Of a DNA stretch of 64,000 bases, positions 12,532 through 34,853 are shown piece by piece (within the stretch, counting starts at the first letter, position 1; each line of letters opens with the position of its first letter). The stretch spans positions 20,761,001 to 20,825,000 of the forward strand of contig NC_056539.1 of the NCBI RefSeq assembly GCF_910596095.1. Direction: 5' to 3'. Both the position numbers and the translations under genes were made by a program. Below the pieces are notes generated by a model that worked only from the letters and a program-made list of their open reading frames with translations, made no database searches and had not been told where the DNA came from. Source of the stretch: Thunnus maccoyii. Lineage: Eukaryota; Chordata; Actinopteri; Scombriformes; Scombridae.

Positions 12532-13815
12532 CTATGTCTGCTCAGATAAATAAGGTGTGTCTGAGCGCAGATAAAGTGCTGAGGCCGCAGACCCGCTGTC
12601 ACATCCAGGAGTCAGGACCGGTGCTGGATGTTGTTTCTGTGTGCGGGGAGGGACAGGGCGGTGTCACCGGCTGCTCTGCCTCCAGCACACACACACACAG
12701 ACACACACTGAGCCATCACTGCTTTCTCCATGCACGTAGAGACACAGGCCATGCATCATGCGTCATGAAGAGCCTTTTGCACCTTAAATGTACTGTAGCC
12801 TTTATGATGTTGCAGTGATTCACCATTTACACGCCTGAACAAAAGAACTGCATCCTAATACGTATTATGATTATCATCAAACTATAAACCTTTATAGGAA
12901 TATTATTGTGGTACCATATAAAATATCAAGTACAATAACCATTTCCAGTGCTCACTATAGAGTCCAAACAAATCTCTTAAGGCTTCTCTACAGAAACATC
13001 ACAGAAATACTAAAGTTTGGTGATAGTAGGCCACAGGAGAGTATAATAAATTTACTTAACTAATACTATACTATAGGCTCTTGTAGAAATGAATTATAGA
13101 TGATAACATTTAGAACGTCAGGTCAATGTAGATACTGAGAAACCAGACACACTTGAGGTCCCTGTAGGAATATTAAAGTGACTGCTATAAACATATAAGC
13201 CAGCGGGCATCAATGTGGAATAGAAGTGTGCATGAGTATTTGTCAATGTTTATATCATTAACATTGATTTTAAACTGTTAAGCTGTCTCGTTACCCTGCC
13301 CTCTCGTTTTTTCACACTTCTTTGTCTACACAATGATAGATAATGCTGAAATGCTATATGAAAAACCTGCTTTGTATTAATTTTTAGTCAACAAATTACT
13401 TAACCTGCCACAACTTCAGTGTCTCCTGTATCCGACAAAGAGCTTTGTTTTTGCTTTTTTTCAAAAACGTATGCGCATATAGAGTAGATTTAGAGCCTGG
13501 CAACAACAGCTTACATGAAAATAATGATACTGATGTGAGATTTCCGTAATTATTATCTCTAAGCTGTAACTATGACCGTGTGTCTACATACCTAAAGAAT
13601 GTTTGTTGGCTCCACAAATTAATTTAATCTTTATTTTTGGATGTAACAACAAGCTGGACAGTTTTAATATTGAGAGAAGTAGCATTTCTTAAACTGTGGG
13701 TAACTTTAGAGCCAGTGTGCAAGCAACAGATTATGAACCACAAGCATAAGCATTTTAGGTATATTTTTATAAAGAAAATAACGATTAGCTGCAGCTCTTT
13801 GTGTGACTTCTCTAG

Positions 13816-22997
<9,182 letters not shown>

Positions 22998-25080
22998 AAT
23001 ACTCACCAGAGAAACACTGGTTACCAACAACAAAAGCACAGACAAGACAAGATGTGGAATACACCCCGGCATGAGATGACAAACTGCTGCGGGGTGCGTG
23101 TGTGTTTGTGCGTGTATGCACACATACTGCGTGAATTAAGCTGTTTATATGTTGTTCAGTTTAAAGTGAGTGTGCATATGTGTGTGTGTGTATATAAACT
23201 GTGAGACAGACATGTTTTTAGGTGAAAATCCAATCACTTTAAAGATGACAGTCTATACATGGTGTGTGTGTGTGTGTGTTTGAATACTACTGTATATGTT
23301 GGTGTGAATCTGTGCCTGTGTGTGTGTGTGTGTGTGTGTGTGTTTAAGCAAACATTGCATTCTGGAAATATGTATATGGCTTTGCAGTTTGAGTGTAAAA
23401 AGAGAAAAATGAATTAAAGGACCAGTGTGTAAAATTTAGGGGGATCAATCAGCAGAATTAGAATATAATATTCATAAGTACGTTTTAATTAGTGTATAAT
23501 CACCTGAAAATAAGAATTGTTGTATTTTTGTTACATTAGAATGAGCCCTTTATTTCTACAGAGATTTCCACAGAGCCTGCCATCTTGCACCGCCATGTTT
23601 CTACGCTAGCTCAGAACAGACAAACCAAACACTGGCTCTAGAAAGGGCCCTCTGCGTTTTCTACTAGTTTTGCGACCATTGGTTCTCCTATATGCTTGGA
23701 AGGGGAGGGTGAAGGGAGTTGTATCCAGTTGGTTGCAATCTGTAGCCTCACCACTAGATGCCACTAAATCTTACACACTGGCCCTTTAAAGGGAAATTAA
23801 AAGAGCCTTTTGAAAATGCCATAAAAAGAGGAAACAAAGATATTTTAGTGTCAATGTTTCTATTCAGAATTCATGTGAGGTTAAATACTGCAATATTTAG
23901 GGTGTTATGTGTTTGCTTAATACTTTTCTGCTTCTAGCTTTAGAGCATAAAGATTAAATGGCAAAGATGTAGTTAGAACATAGCGGCGACCCATAATGCC
24001 TGTATTACAAGGCATGAGAAAGTTCACTGCAAGCACATTTTCAAGTTAGTTTAGTTCTTTTTGTCACAATACCAAAATTCATACTTGAGTCAGAAGGAGT
24101 TGTAAAATGGAGAGGTCAGTGGAGAAGAGATGTAGTTTTTGGTGAAACATTTCAACAAAAAATTTATTCAAAACACTAATGTTTGTACAGTAGGTGATGT
24201 CATGGTTGATAATAGTGGTAACTCCTCAGTCTTCACTGAAGGCAGTGACTTGGACTCCTTATGTTGTGGAAAGAAGCCACATTTGGTTATGCATAACATA
24301 ATGTGCCTTTTTGTAACATTTGTAGAGATTTTTGGATGTGTGGATTAACTGAGAGATTTATTTATTTATTTGCAACTTTGTCTTAATATTTTTCCATATG
24401 CCTTGTCATGTGTACATTTTTGTAATGTCACTGTTATATAGAAAATGATCACCCATCTGCATTTGTGCACACTTTTATGAATTCTTAATGTTTTTTTTTC
24501 CCCTACATCTGTTATTACTGAAAAACCATCTGTGCAATAGAGAGTAATAAGAGCTTTACACTAATGTTGAAACTGCATTATGTTCAGGTTTGGTATTTGA
24601 GTGGTGAACAAAGTGATTTGCAGATCTGTCATAAACAAACAATTTCAATGTTGAGTTTCACACAAACTAAATGGATAAATTGCAACATGGGAATTAATAA
24701 ATGTTGGGTTGTTTTTTTTAGGAACCCGTTTTTGTGAATAATAAACAGATTGAGGGAAATTGAGCACAGTGAAAGCGAAGCACAACACAGTGCAGTTGTA
24801 AAAAGTGAGGGGAGGAGGAACAGCAGTTGTGGTAAGAGCTCCTCATGTCACATTACAAATGAGGTGATGATGCATGCAGTTGTTTCCCATGAAGCAACTT
24901 TTTTTAAACAGACATACAGAGGACGGGTTCATGAGAACAGATGGCTCCTGGTGAAGTTTTGGGATGTAGTGTAAAATTTAAAATGGAACTGATTAATCTA
25001 TTGTAACCAAACAGTCACTATCTCCTGATAAAAATGAGTAAAGGATTGATAAAAAAAAAATGTTTGCAGAATAAAGTTAA
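22998..25080 (+). other. wdr47: wdr47 3' UTR
   Basis: Non-coding sequence after the TGA. It contains (TG)n runs (23264-23280, 23312-23343) and a MITE (23414-23789). Polyadenylation signals lie near 24697 (attaataaatg), at 24740-24745 and near 25070. The end is therefore about 24.7-25.1 kb and the UTR about 1.7-2.1 kb; the choice among signals is inference. Confidence 0.5.
23414..23789. mobile_element. TTAA-flanked MITE with terminal inverted repeats
   Basis: The left end is ttaaaggaccagtgtgtaa. The right end is ttacacactggccctttaa, matching its reverse complement at 18 of 19 positions. TTAA at both ends suggests piggyBac-type insertion. The internal sequence (aatgagccctttatttctac, acaaaccaaacactggctct) resembles a very abundant teleost repeat. 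Length is 376 bp, non-coding, inside the wdr47 3' UTR. Confidence 0.8.
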
Positions 25081-27304
25081 GACAGTAGTATTGGTGCACT
25101 TTATAGGAATGATGCTGTACTGTAGTGTGAATTGACAAATCTGGTTACATCATGACATGTTTATGAGTAAGAAGGATGTGATTTTTACTGACTGATGGAC
25201 ATGTGAGACAAGAGGGTGTGGCAGAGAGAATGTATGTGATAGGTTATCTATTTCATTGGTACTACAAACTCCACCAGGCCTAATAGAAGTGGATGGAAAT
25301 TCATCTTGGTACTATATGTGCTTTAACAATTTGAACCCTAATTCCTCTTAATTGTACTCTTGTATAGCTATAAAGTTACATTAAACATTTTTCACACCCT
25401 GTTGTACAACATATGTTCCAGATGTCTTCATCATGGTGTGTGGTTCACAATGACATATTCAGTGTTACTGAATATTCAAGGACAATGACTTGAACCTCTG
25501 TGGGTTTCAACAATGTGTAATGATTGATTGATTGATTGATTGCCAAAGGGTCAATAGAATAAAATAATAAAATAGTGACTGTCTGATACCACATGTTGTT
25601 GTTGAAGTTGCATAAATAAGTTGACTGATGGAATAAAGATGCAAAGTGCCATCAAATGTGTTAAGTTGTTGTGTGTGTGTGTGTGTTTTGCCCGAAACAC
25701 CCACACATTAAAATGGCATGTGTTTAAATTTTTCTAATGATTCTGCTGCATGTGAGGACCACACGTGTGCACACTGGTAGGTGCAAGTTACACACAGCTG
25801 CACACACATACATATGTAGTGCAGGCCATACACAGACTCACTTTCCGCCCGCTTTTCCTATATTGCCTGTGTATTGGAGGACTGTCACTCAGCTACTTTT
25901 GAGATAACATGAAAAAATTTGAAGGAATAAGAGAAGCTCATGGAGAACATAAAGAGCAAGTGCAAGAGCTTAGAGAGAAATACGGTTGATAGAGGGATGA
26001 AGGTAACTGCAGAGAAGAGAGTGGGGGGAGGATTTACCATCACTCACATGCTGCGCTCGATCATTCCCTCTTTTGTGAGGTGGACAATGAGAGCCAGGGG
26101 TACAGGGCTTAAAAAGGATACGCTCACTGTTACAGCCAGCAACCCTGGAGAGACACCAACCAAGCCAGAGGTATCAGAAAAAAACTTGGACTTTCATAGA
26201 ACCTGTAGTTTCTGTACTTTCTCAGGATGATACTATTTTCTGCGAGGGTTCAAAAGGCAAATCAAAACCTGCTTTTGGAGAAGAAGCTGAACTACTAAGA
26301 GAATGAAGAGAGGACGTTTGGAGATCTGTGCTTCTGTGTCTAGAAAAAAGATTTTTACAGCTTAAAAACTGGGCGGGAAATCCCAGCATTTGTTTATCTT
26401 TCTTGACAAAACTGAACAGTCTTTGGAATTGAAATTTACAGATGTCATTTTGATGCGATTTTGCAAAAAAAATTTTTTTTTTTTTTTTGGAGATCTGCTG
26501 CAACACTGCAGCGAGTTGAAATCTGTGTATGAAATCATTGGTTTCTGCCTGGTTGACAGAGAGCAACAGTGCTGACAGTTCAGTTGTTCAGTATTGGAAG
26601 ATTAGTATGTGGTGCAGGGAGGGGAATTAGTGGTGAACAATGGCTCTGAACTGCCCAATAGGCAATCTTATTGTCATACAGCTGTTCTGGGTCAAGTACT
26701 TTGCTGGCTTCGACCAATTTGACAGCGTTTTGAAGAATGACTCTGTTTCTTATCTGACGTGAGGACATGTCTGATTGAATTTGAGAGTAAATGCCTTTAT
26801 TATTATATTGCTTCATGAGGATCTTGTGTTAATACTTCTAAAACAAAAAATGACTTGTTTTTAAACTGTTACATTAGTTTCTTCTAGTGGTGGACATCTC
26901 ATTTTGGAGTATTTACCAGTTTAAAAGATGTGGTAAATCTATTCTATGCAGTCTTAAACTTCAGTGAGCATCTTCACATAAACTGGCTCAGATATTAAAA
27001 GAAAGGCAGCAGGTTTGCGTTTTTTAATGGAGCTATCAGGCCTTTCGTTACAGATGTCTGGTTAATTTAGGCCTGCAGTACGTCCAGGAGGCTCAGTAAC
27101 TTTAGGATTATCATGACCACTCTGACCTACAGTAATTGAGCTGATTTTCAGAGAGAAGAATAGATGTGCTGCTGATCCATTTAGGAGATCCACATAGGCT
27201 ATAGGTCATCATGAGCATGTGGTGTAAATTATCTACCTTTTCCCATCTTTCCTGAACAGTTGCTGCATGTTTAGGAGGACAGTACTTCCCTCAGCTTCTC
27301 CACG
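25081..27304. other. intergenic region wdr47 to lim2, including lim2 upstream sequence
   Basis: Holds a (TGAT)n tract (25520-25542) and a (TG)n tract (25669-25686). An open frame at 25940-26230 has no recognisable domain and is probably chance. A 5' non-coding lim2 exon may end close to 27290 (acceptor-like ccctcag just before the start codon); its upstream partner was not located. Confidence 0.45.
25520..25542. repeat. (TGAT)n microsatellite
   Basis: Five and a half tetranucleotide units downstream of wdr47. Confidence 0.9.
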
Positions 27305-29655
27305 ATGCTGTATACTCTAGCAGGAGGAGGCACGCTGTGCGGTTTGGCTGCCCTCGTGCTCCTCATCGTTTCTACAGCAACGGACTTCTGGATGCAGTAT
27401 CGATACTCGGGTAGCTCAGCCAATCAGGGGCTTTGGAGGTTCTGCATCAACCACAAATGCCATGCCCATACCATAACTGTAGGTGAGTACGTCAGAGGTG
27501 GCAATTGGATAAACTAAAGTTCTCATAAATGCCAACATGTTTGTGACTTAAGCTACCACTATCTGATATTTTGTGCCGATACCTCTACTACTAGCCAATT
27601 AGTAATTTCTTTCAGTACTTCTAGTGAATTCACCAGTATGTGTGGACATTCTAAGTTGGCTTGGTATCTGATGTGTATTGCCTCTGAATTATCTTCTTGT
27701 CTGCAGCCTTCTGGGATGCGACTCGGGCCTTTATGTTGCTGGCGGTGCTGAGCTGCTTTGCTGGCGTGGTGCTCGGCCTGAGCGCTTTCACTAATGGCAC
27801 CAAGAACAGGAGGGTCCGTACAGGAGGCATCGCTCTGGTCCTCTCAGGTAACACACAGAATGTCAGGAAGGCAAACCTGGTGCTTAAAGGACAGGCTCAC
27901 AATATTTTTGCGCAGAATGAGGACTGTGGATTTTGTTCCCCATCTCTTCCACTGGTAGATGGTTAGGAGGGGATCTTTTAATGGCCAGTATGAACCAGAG
28001 GAATGATTACAGCAAGCAAAAACTGTTTCAATGTACATGTAGGCATGTGAGTATTATTTTAAGACAGACTGGAAAAAATGTGAAGCTAACCTTTAACCTT
28101 TACAGACTGTTCATGTTCTGACCCTTCACACTATCCCCTCATAATTAGTCTCTATACCAAATTTCTGAACCGCAAATCTTTTTTCCATTCATATATACCT
28201 TAGCAGTCATTAATACATGAATGATAAATCCTTAATTAAGCTTTTAGAGAGCACATCATACTATATCATGGTCCAATGTTACATAAAAATGTGTATCAAC
28301 TGCACAAAATTTTTTAAAAAGTTGAAATATTTCAATTTTTGTATGTTCTCAGTCACTTTAGGAGAAGTCATAAAATGTCAGGCTAAATTAATTGTGTTTT
28401 GGGTGTTTTTACTGCTCTCATACATAAAACTAGGTCAAACTTGACCTGAACAGTATGTAAGAGTTAAGAGTGTCCTGTAAATTTATCCCATAGATTTGTT
28501 CCAGATTTATCTGATTATAAACTGATTATAGACTTCTTGACAGCAGAGTGTTAAGAAATAAAATCAGCAGTTTTTACATAAACATATTACTGTAATTTAC
28601 ATTTTCCTGTATTACACTGTTCAGCCTGTCTGGGACATATTTGGGATGAAAATAGGACCTTTAAATGGAAACTACCATAAATACAATGCGGTGAACATAA
28701 AATACGTACAGGCAAGTTGTATGGGTTGAGAAGTGAGCTAATTATATGAAATAAATTTAACCTGATCCTCCATTCTCAGGTTTTCTTGCTCTGTTGGCTC
28801 TTGCAATTTACACCGGAGTGACTGTCACTTTCTTTGGCAAACGCTTCTTGGACTGGCGCTTCTCCTGGTCCTACATCATAGGTTGGGTGGCCATAATTTT
28901 GGCTTTTGCAGCAGGTATTTATTCTATTTTATTTATTTTAGGAGCACAGGTATGTTTTTTGTGAGTGAACTGTGGGACCTGTAGTCACTGTCAGCACACT
29001 GGATAACATCATCCAAAAGACTTTGGAGTCTATCAATAATCTGAGGCGAATGATGTTACAGCTGAGCTACAAACCTCAATACTTTTTTGGTCCCCACCAA
29101 AATGTGTTTCATGGGACAAAAACTGTCAAATACTGAAAGTTGGCATTGAAGTTTTAGTTATATTCATAATCTTGTTTTCATATTTTTTGATCTACTTCCT
29201 GATTTGAATCAAGATTTTGCCAATATTAGACTGTATTTTGTAAAATATTCTAATGTAATATATACAATAGAACATTTTATCTGTAAAATACAGTAAATAT
29301 TTGTATTTTTACAATTGTAAAATACAATGTTTCTTTTAAGTGTTTCATGTCAAAACAGATCTGTTGGTAAAACGCAAATGAACAAAAACCAATAGTTTTT
29401 TTAAGTGAATTTCAGATCATCCGTTTTTCTAACTTCGATAGTGTGGTTTGCATTTCCTTTCTTGGCATAAAATGATAATTATGTTATCTAAGAATGGAAC
29501 GTTTTTTTAATTGTATTTGGAAATCACTGCAATACTTAACTTTCAGGCAAAATAAAGACTTCTTCTGTTCACTTCTTCTTGTAGGTGTGTTCCAGCTCTG
29601 TGCTTACCAGCGGACCACTGCAGAACCTGCTCCTACAAGTGCCCAAGAGAGCTGA
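27305..29655 (+). CDS. lim2: LIM2-family lens fibre membrane intrinsic protein (MP20-like)
   Basis: Four coding exons: 27305-27482, 27707-27847, 28780-28914, 29585-29655 (TGA). They give 525 nt and 174 aa; mammalian LIM2 has 173. Four membrane segments are visible (about 4-24, 67-88, 98-122, 134-158). The PMP22/EMP/claudin-type signature GLWRFC...C lies in the first extracellular loop. DFWMQYR, FWDATRAFM, LALAIYTGVTVTF and DWRFSWSYI match the LIM2 pattern closely. LIM2 is a tetraspan of lens fibre junctions that binds calmodulin and is tied to cataract when mutated. Teleosts carry several lim2 paralogues, so the exact suffix cannot be assigned. An NGT sequon (about 91-93) would lie in the cytoplasmic loop and so is unlikely to be glycosylated. 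Confidence 0.9.
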
Positions 29656-29750
29656 ACAACATGAACACACTGATTAGCACGAAGACTGTTGTAATGGATG
29701 TACTGCTGCTTTTGAGTATCTAGAATAAATAGAAATCATGGACTCTTGTG
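29656..29750 (+). terminator. lim2: lim2 3' UTR and polyadenylation signal
   Basis: AATAAA lies at 29724-29729, about 70 nt after the stop codon. It is followed by a T/G-rich stretch (tcttgtgtggtttctct). This gives a very short 3' UTR. Confidence 0.75.
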
Positions 29751-30590
29751 TGGTTTCTCTGACAACAAAAAATATCTTGACCCCAACAGTTAGGAAAATT
29801 TTCACTTTTTTTTTCTCTTTCTAGCACATCAGTTTTGACACATTACATTACACCACAGCAAATGCTATCGTATCTTGTCATACCCAGGATAGAACCCCTA
29901 CAACAAATCATTTGTTTGGCCATTGATCATTTTATGAAATAATTTCATCGTAATACTACTTTTAATTTGTGTGAATGAGCTACCATTGATTTGAGGACAT
30001 CTAAGAACCTGTAAAACTCCTGGGGTTGTGTGTGTCTAAGTGGTTACACCGGTGTTATGCTGCAATGTCAGTATGTAAGATTATCCACTAGATGATGCTC
30101 TTGTGCAATATACAGAAGGCACAATACACCACTGCTGGATGAAAGCATGTGTGTCACAAAGTTCACTTTACTCACGCTCTCTTATCTGCGCTCACCAATA
30201 ATGTTTCTAAATGCTGGTTATTGAACGGCCCCATTAGCCCGCTCGTTATCAGCTATGAGCATGTTCACATTAATGAGGCGCAGTTTGGCCAAAACAAATC
30301 AAAAGATCACCGCCTACAAATTGAGGAGACAAGATTCAATTATTGATCCCTTTGGGGAACTAAATTGCAACAGCAAATAGTAATATTTACTGATATTAAA
30401 CATATCAGAATCTGTTATTAGCCAAGTATGCAACCATACAGAGATTGTGTCTTGGGGTTTGCTCCCAAAAACGCAACAAAGAAGAATAAAAATAGAACAA
30501 AAATAAGGTAATAATGATAATGAAATGTTAAAATTAAATAATAAATGTAAAATCTATTTACAGAAGGGAATAATAATATTTTGCATATAT
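29751..30590. other. intergenic region downstream of lim2
   Basis: AT-rich, no gene or named repeat recognised. The Tc1-like element begins at its right edge. Confidence 0.5.
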
Positions 30591-31714
30591 ACAGTGGGGT
30601 CTAAAAGTCTGAGAACACATTGAAAATAATATTTTTATATAATATTTTCAAGTAAACCTGGAAATAATCGGAAAGTTTGAGGAGTCAGAAACATTTTAAA
30701 ACACAAGAAGTTTATGACATATAAAATGAATAAGAAATATTTCAGATTCTGCACTATTTCTAGGTCTGTAATCAAATTCAATCTCCTTTGCACAAGAGGT
30801 CAGATTTCCTTGAGTTGTATCCCTTCCATTGATTTAGATTTGATCTTCTCATCAGAGACTCGCTCAAGTAACTCAACTTGCAGCCGGTGTTCAGCTGTTA
30901 TAAATATGGCTGTGCCTCAATTTATCAGCAGATCATTGCTAACTAAGTAGCGTTGTGATAGTGGGAAACTACGTGAAAGTGTCACAAGTCAAATTGTTAT
31001 TCTAAGTAAAGAGGGGCTTTTTCTCAAATCATGGCTGGACTAAAGGTTTCCAGGGGGCAGTGCAGGAAACTCTAAAATGCTTTGCAGAAACTGAGTCAGT
31101 TGTATCCATTTTGCCTACTCTGGAGTTGGACACCTGCACTGAATTGACTACACCCAGACCAAGGAAGAGTACCACTCCATTCTTCAGAGACATGCTTTAC
31201 CCTCTGCTTTGTATCTTTGTGGAGAAGGATTCAGACAGCAGCAGGATAATGACCCCAAACTCACCTCAAGCTTTGCAAGAACTACCTGAAGACAAAAGAA
31301 GATCAAGGAGTCCTGATTGTCATGGACTTTCTTCCAGTCACCTGGGCTCAACCCCACTGAACATTTATGGGGGCACTTGAAGACTGAGAAAGCCAAGCAT
31401 TCTGTGATATAACAAGAAGCTCTTTGGCACATTGTCAAATCATGCAGGGATAACACGGTTCATCAGGTTTTGCATAAACTTGTGGAGTCGATGCCAGCTC
31501 GAGTTCATGTTGTCATTAAGGCAAAAGCAGGACATAGCAAATACTGAGATATTCTGAAATTCATGTACATTTTTCAAAGATTCAACTTTTCACTCAAATT
31601 TTTAAACTGATATTATCATTTGTAATGAAAAAAGAAATAGTATTACATTCAAAACAAATATTAAGTATCCTGACTAGTGCTCTCAGACTTTTGGACCCCA
31701 AAATATATACAGTA
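30591..31714 (+). mobile_element. decayed Tc1/mariner-like transposon
   Basis: The left end acagtggggtctaaaagtct is mirrored on the right by agacttttggacccca (31685-31700), a little before a terminal acagta. The flanks are TA-rich, as at Tc1 sites. Between them, broken plus-strand frames recall the end of a Tc1 transposase (DNDPK...LCKNYLK near 31245-31300), with stops and frame shifts. At about 1.1 kb it is near full length for a compact copy but cannot encode an active enzyme. Confidence 0.75.
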
Positions 31715-31770
31715 TATATACACACACACACGTATATATATATATATGTATACATATAGATAGATATTAG
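31711..31770. repeat. (TA)n/(CA)n compound microsatellite
   Basis: An agtatatatacacacacaca type run followed by alternating ta and ataga units, directly next to the right end of the Tc1-like element. Confidence 0.75.
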
Positions 31771-32569
31771 AATATATAGAATCTAAGCACACCTGCAGAT
31801 TGATTTAAAAAGCAGCTGGTTATATATGTGTTAAAGGGGAACTGTTAACTTTACTCTACAGATTTTACACATCAGTTTTATGTCTTGGGGAATAACGTAA
31901 CGTTACTACTGCATGTGTGGAAAAAAGTTTTATAAAACCCTTTTGTGGCTCCAGACGGAGCCGCATGAAGTCTCATAAATAACCTCAGTTGGGGTTGAAG
32001 ACTAGGCCTACAAATCTGAAAAAGATCTGGAGTGATTCGAGGTGAGTTGCATTGTGGGCAATGTTGGCACTAGACAAGGAAGATGAATACATAAAATATC
32101 TACGTAGTTATCTCTGGTTCTGCTACAGTTTTGATCCTTTGTGTTAAACTGTCGACCGTGAGTCCGACAATGTTACAGCAGTACAATGCTATTCAATGTA
32201 TTCTTTTAAAACATACAGAGTTTTTTTATGAGGTTGACACGTAGGCCTTTAGGTAGGTGTATTTAGATCTTAGGATATGAATCCATTAAACAGTCTGACG
32301 TGTGTTTGAATGTCACTGCTCCCTTAATCCATCAATTTAGACATTTAAATCCCTAATAAACTTTGGTGCAATAATGCATAATCTGTAATGTAAACACTTT
32401 ATAGTATTTGCATTTATTAATGTCAACATTCTCAGATACTTTCCATAATACTACTTTACAATTTACCTCAGACACTCCCAAACTTTACTTGAAGTTAATT
32501 TTCCATTCATTTGATTAAGTCTTGTGTAAGTAACAGTAAAAAAAAAAAAAAAAACAGAAAATACACAGA

Positions 32570-34853
32570 TTTACTTCGCAACATTTGATTTATTTTGAAC
32601 AATAGCAAAGCCATCTCACAGAGACTACTTTGAATTACACAGAATGCAAATAAATATATATAGGACCATAGTAGAATTAAGGACATTACAAAATTATTTA
32701 CAACACTTTGAATAGTGCAAAACCACACAAATACTGCCCTCATCATTGAGATTCTTGCATTGAGTCCATTCGAGGACAGTGGATGTGTGTGCTGCCTCCT
32801 GGTGGAGGATTATAAGAACTGACAGTACTGTATACGGCAATGTTGACAAAAACCTTAGCTGAACAGATGTATACGACTCTCCTGAAATGAGATGTGGCAG
32901 AAGTAAACTCACTTGCTACATCTTGTCAAGAAGAGCTTCCACAACAAAGGTGATGTTAAGTCACTGAGATGTGGTGTGGGATATGCATTGTTAGTTTAAA
33001 AAGGTCATAAGAGGGTGAATAATGGAAAAGCGAGCATTCTGAGAAGCTGAATACAGTTATATCAGTTAATAAAGTCAAGTGAATCTTGATGAAAAGTAGT
33101 GTTCTCTCTCTCTCTCTCTCTCTCTCAAAGGGACGTTAGAGAAACCACCAAAGCCTAGATGAACAAAATGTGAACCCCATCACGAGCACTAGACTTTGAA
33201 ATGACAAAAGAAAAGCTGAAAACCTAAAACCACGTGGCAGGTAGTGCCCACCACCCCTGAGTGAAAACAATTTAAAAAGAGGTCTTAGCACCGTCAGATA
33301 CCACAGAACGCCAGTTTTGCCATTTCATCTCAAACCAATCATGGTGCCTTGGATTGTGACAGGCACAACACATTTTTAAAGTGCGCTCGCTCGCTTGAGC
33401 TATTCCTTCCACTCACAACTTTGTTTTTTTTTGTTTTGTTTTTTTTTAAATTCGTACACAATTTCTTCCCCACAAATATCAAGCGCCATTTAAAAACAGC
33501 ACACAAAGATAAATCACATTTTGCCATGCATAATAATTTGTTGCATATTGAAATTTTCTTTTTGGGACCACTCTTTTTTTTTTTTTGCTGTTGAAAACTT
33601 GGACCTTACTAGCAAATGTGGTTTCAAATTCTCCTCTTTTTCTGACCAGAGTGAGAACACATATACAGTATCAGTCAAGTGTCGATATCGCAGACACATG
33701 CATGAACATTAGAAATACATTATCGGTGCTACTTTAAATAACCTGAAAATTCTAGAAATGCCACTTGGTCCTCAAGAGGCTAGTCAAAGAGAGAGGTTTG
33801 TACTTCAACACATTGTGGTCATTTCTTTTCCTGGTAGACAGGTACATCAACAGAAATCTGAACCGGACAGAACTCAAATCTAGAAAAGCTGTACACAGAA
33901 AGACAACCTCCTCATGTCCTATCGTACTAAATATTTGTGCATTGATGATGCATTCATCCAGTAGAGACTGGAGGGAAAATAACCTCTGAGCATTGATCAT
34001 TAAACAGGTTTAAATCATGCCAAAGACGAGGAAAAGTAATACTGCAATCACTGCTTGATTTGGAGAAAGAGAGAAAGGATAAAGACCATCAGGAGAGGAT
34101 CAAGCCTCTTTGGGCTGATCTGAATTTTAGAGCTGAGACATCATCATTTCAACCCACAGCTGATTAAGGAAGATAGCCATCGAAGAGAAGTACCCAAAAG
34201 TTACTGAATATAAGGATAGAGACACGTTTGTTTATACTGCTGATAGATGGAAGGGTAAATAAGAGATAGAAAAATCATTTAAAAGTCATCTCTGTGCACT
34301 CATGCAAAAGTTGCGCACCGTGTGCATTTTGGCTATGCATAGCGCTACGTCTCCGATGTCGAGGTGCAATAATAAGCGCTACAGCTTGGCTAATGCTGAT
34401 TGGTATAGCCCTGTTCAAACTGCATGCTCAGCGAGAAGAATACGTATGAAGGACAATGGATAACATAATTTCACAGATGTGGAACAGTTTCTGTCAGACA
34501 AGTGTCCCTAGTGTGGCACCTCGCTAAGTTAGAGCCGTTTGGCTTTGGTTTGAAATGACAGACACGCTGCAACCAGGCAGTGTGTGTATGCATTTTGGCT
34601 CGGCTCTGTGTGTGTATATAAGTCGTGGCATGTCCTTTACCTGCTGCACTAGGAGAAAGTATAGCCCTTCAAGTTAACAAGTTGTCTCTGAAATTGCACA
34701 GGGTTGGCCACTCTTCCTCTATCCAACAGTGTTTGGCCATGTTGGGAGCACAGTCTTGAGTACATTAACTTTCTCCCGCTGGGTTCTGCTGGAAAAAGGC
34801 CGAAGTAATCCTCCAATCACAAGTCAACCAATCTCTCCTTCACACATCGAGTG
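32570..34853 (-). other. 3' UTR of the GRAMD2-like gene
   Basis: On the minus strand the stop codon (TAA, 34854-34856) is followed by about 2.27 kb without coding signal up to AATAAA at 32589-32594 (TTTATT on plus). I saw no earlier AATAAA on that strand. It includes a (TC)n tract on plus at 33103-33126. Confidence 0.55.
33103..33126. repeat. (TC)n microsatellite
   Basis: Twelve TC units on plus, inside the proposed 3' UTR of the minus-strand GRAMD2-like gene. Confidence 0.95.

Noticed and set aside
12158-12553. 131-codon open frame in the wdr47 promoter region
   Set aside because: It ends in a (TG)n run read as Cys-Val repeats, has no recognisable domain and lies in CpG-rich 5' sequence; most likely chance.
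25940-26230. 96-codon plus-strand open frame upstream of lim2
   Set aside because: No similarity I recognise, no clear splice partners, and composition like the surrounding non-coding DNA.
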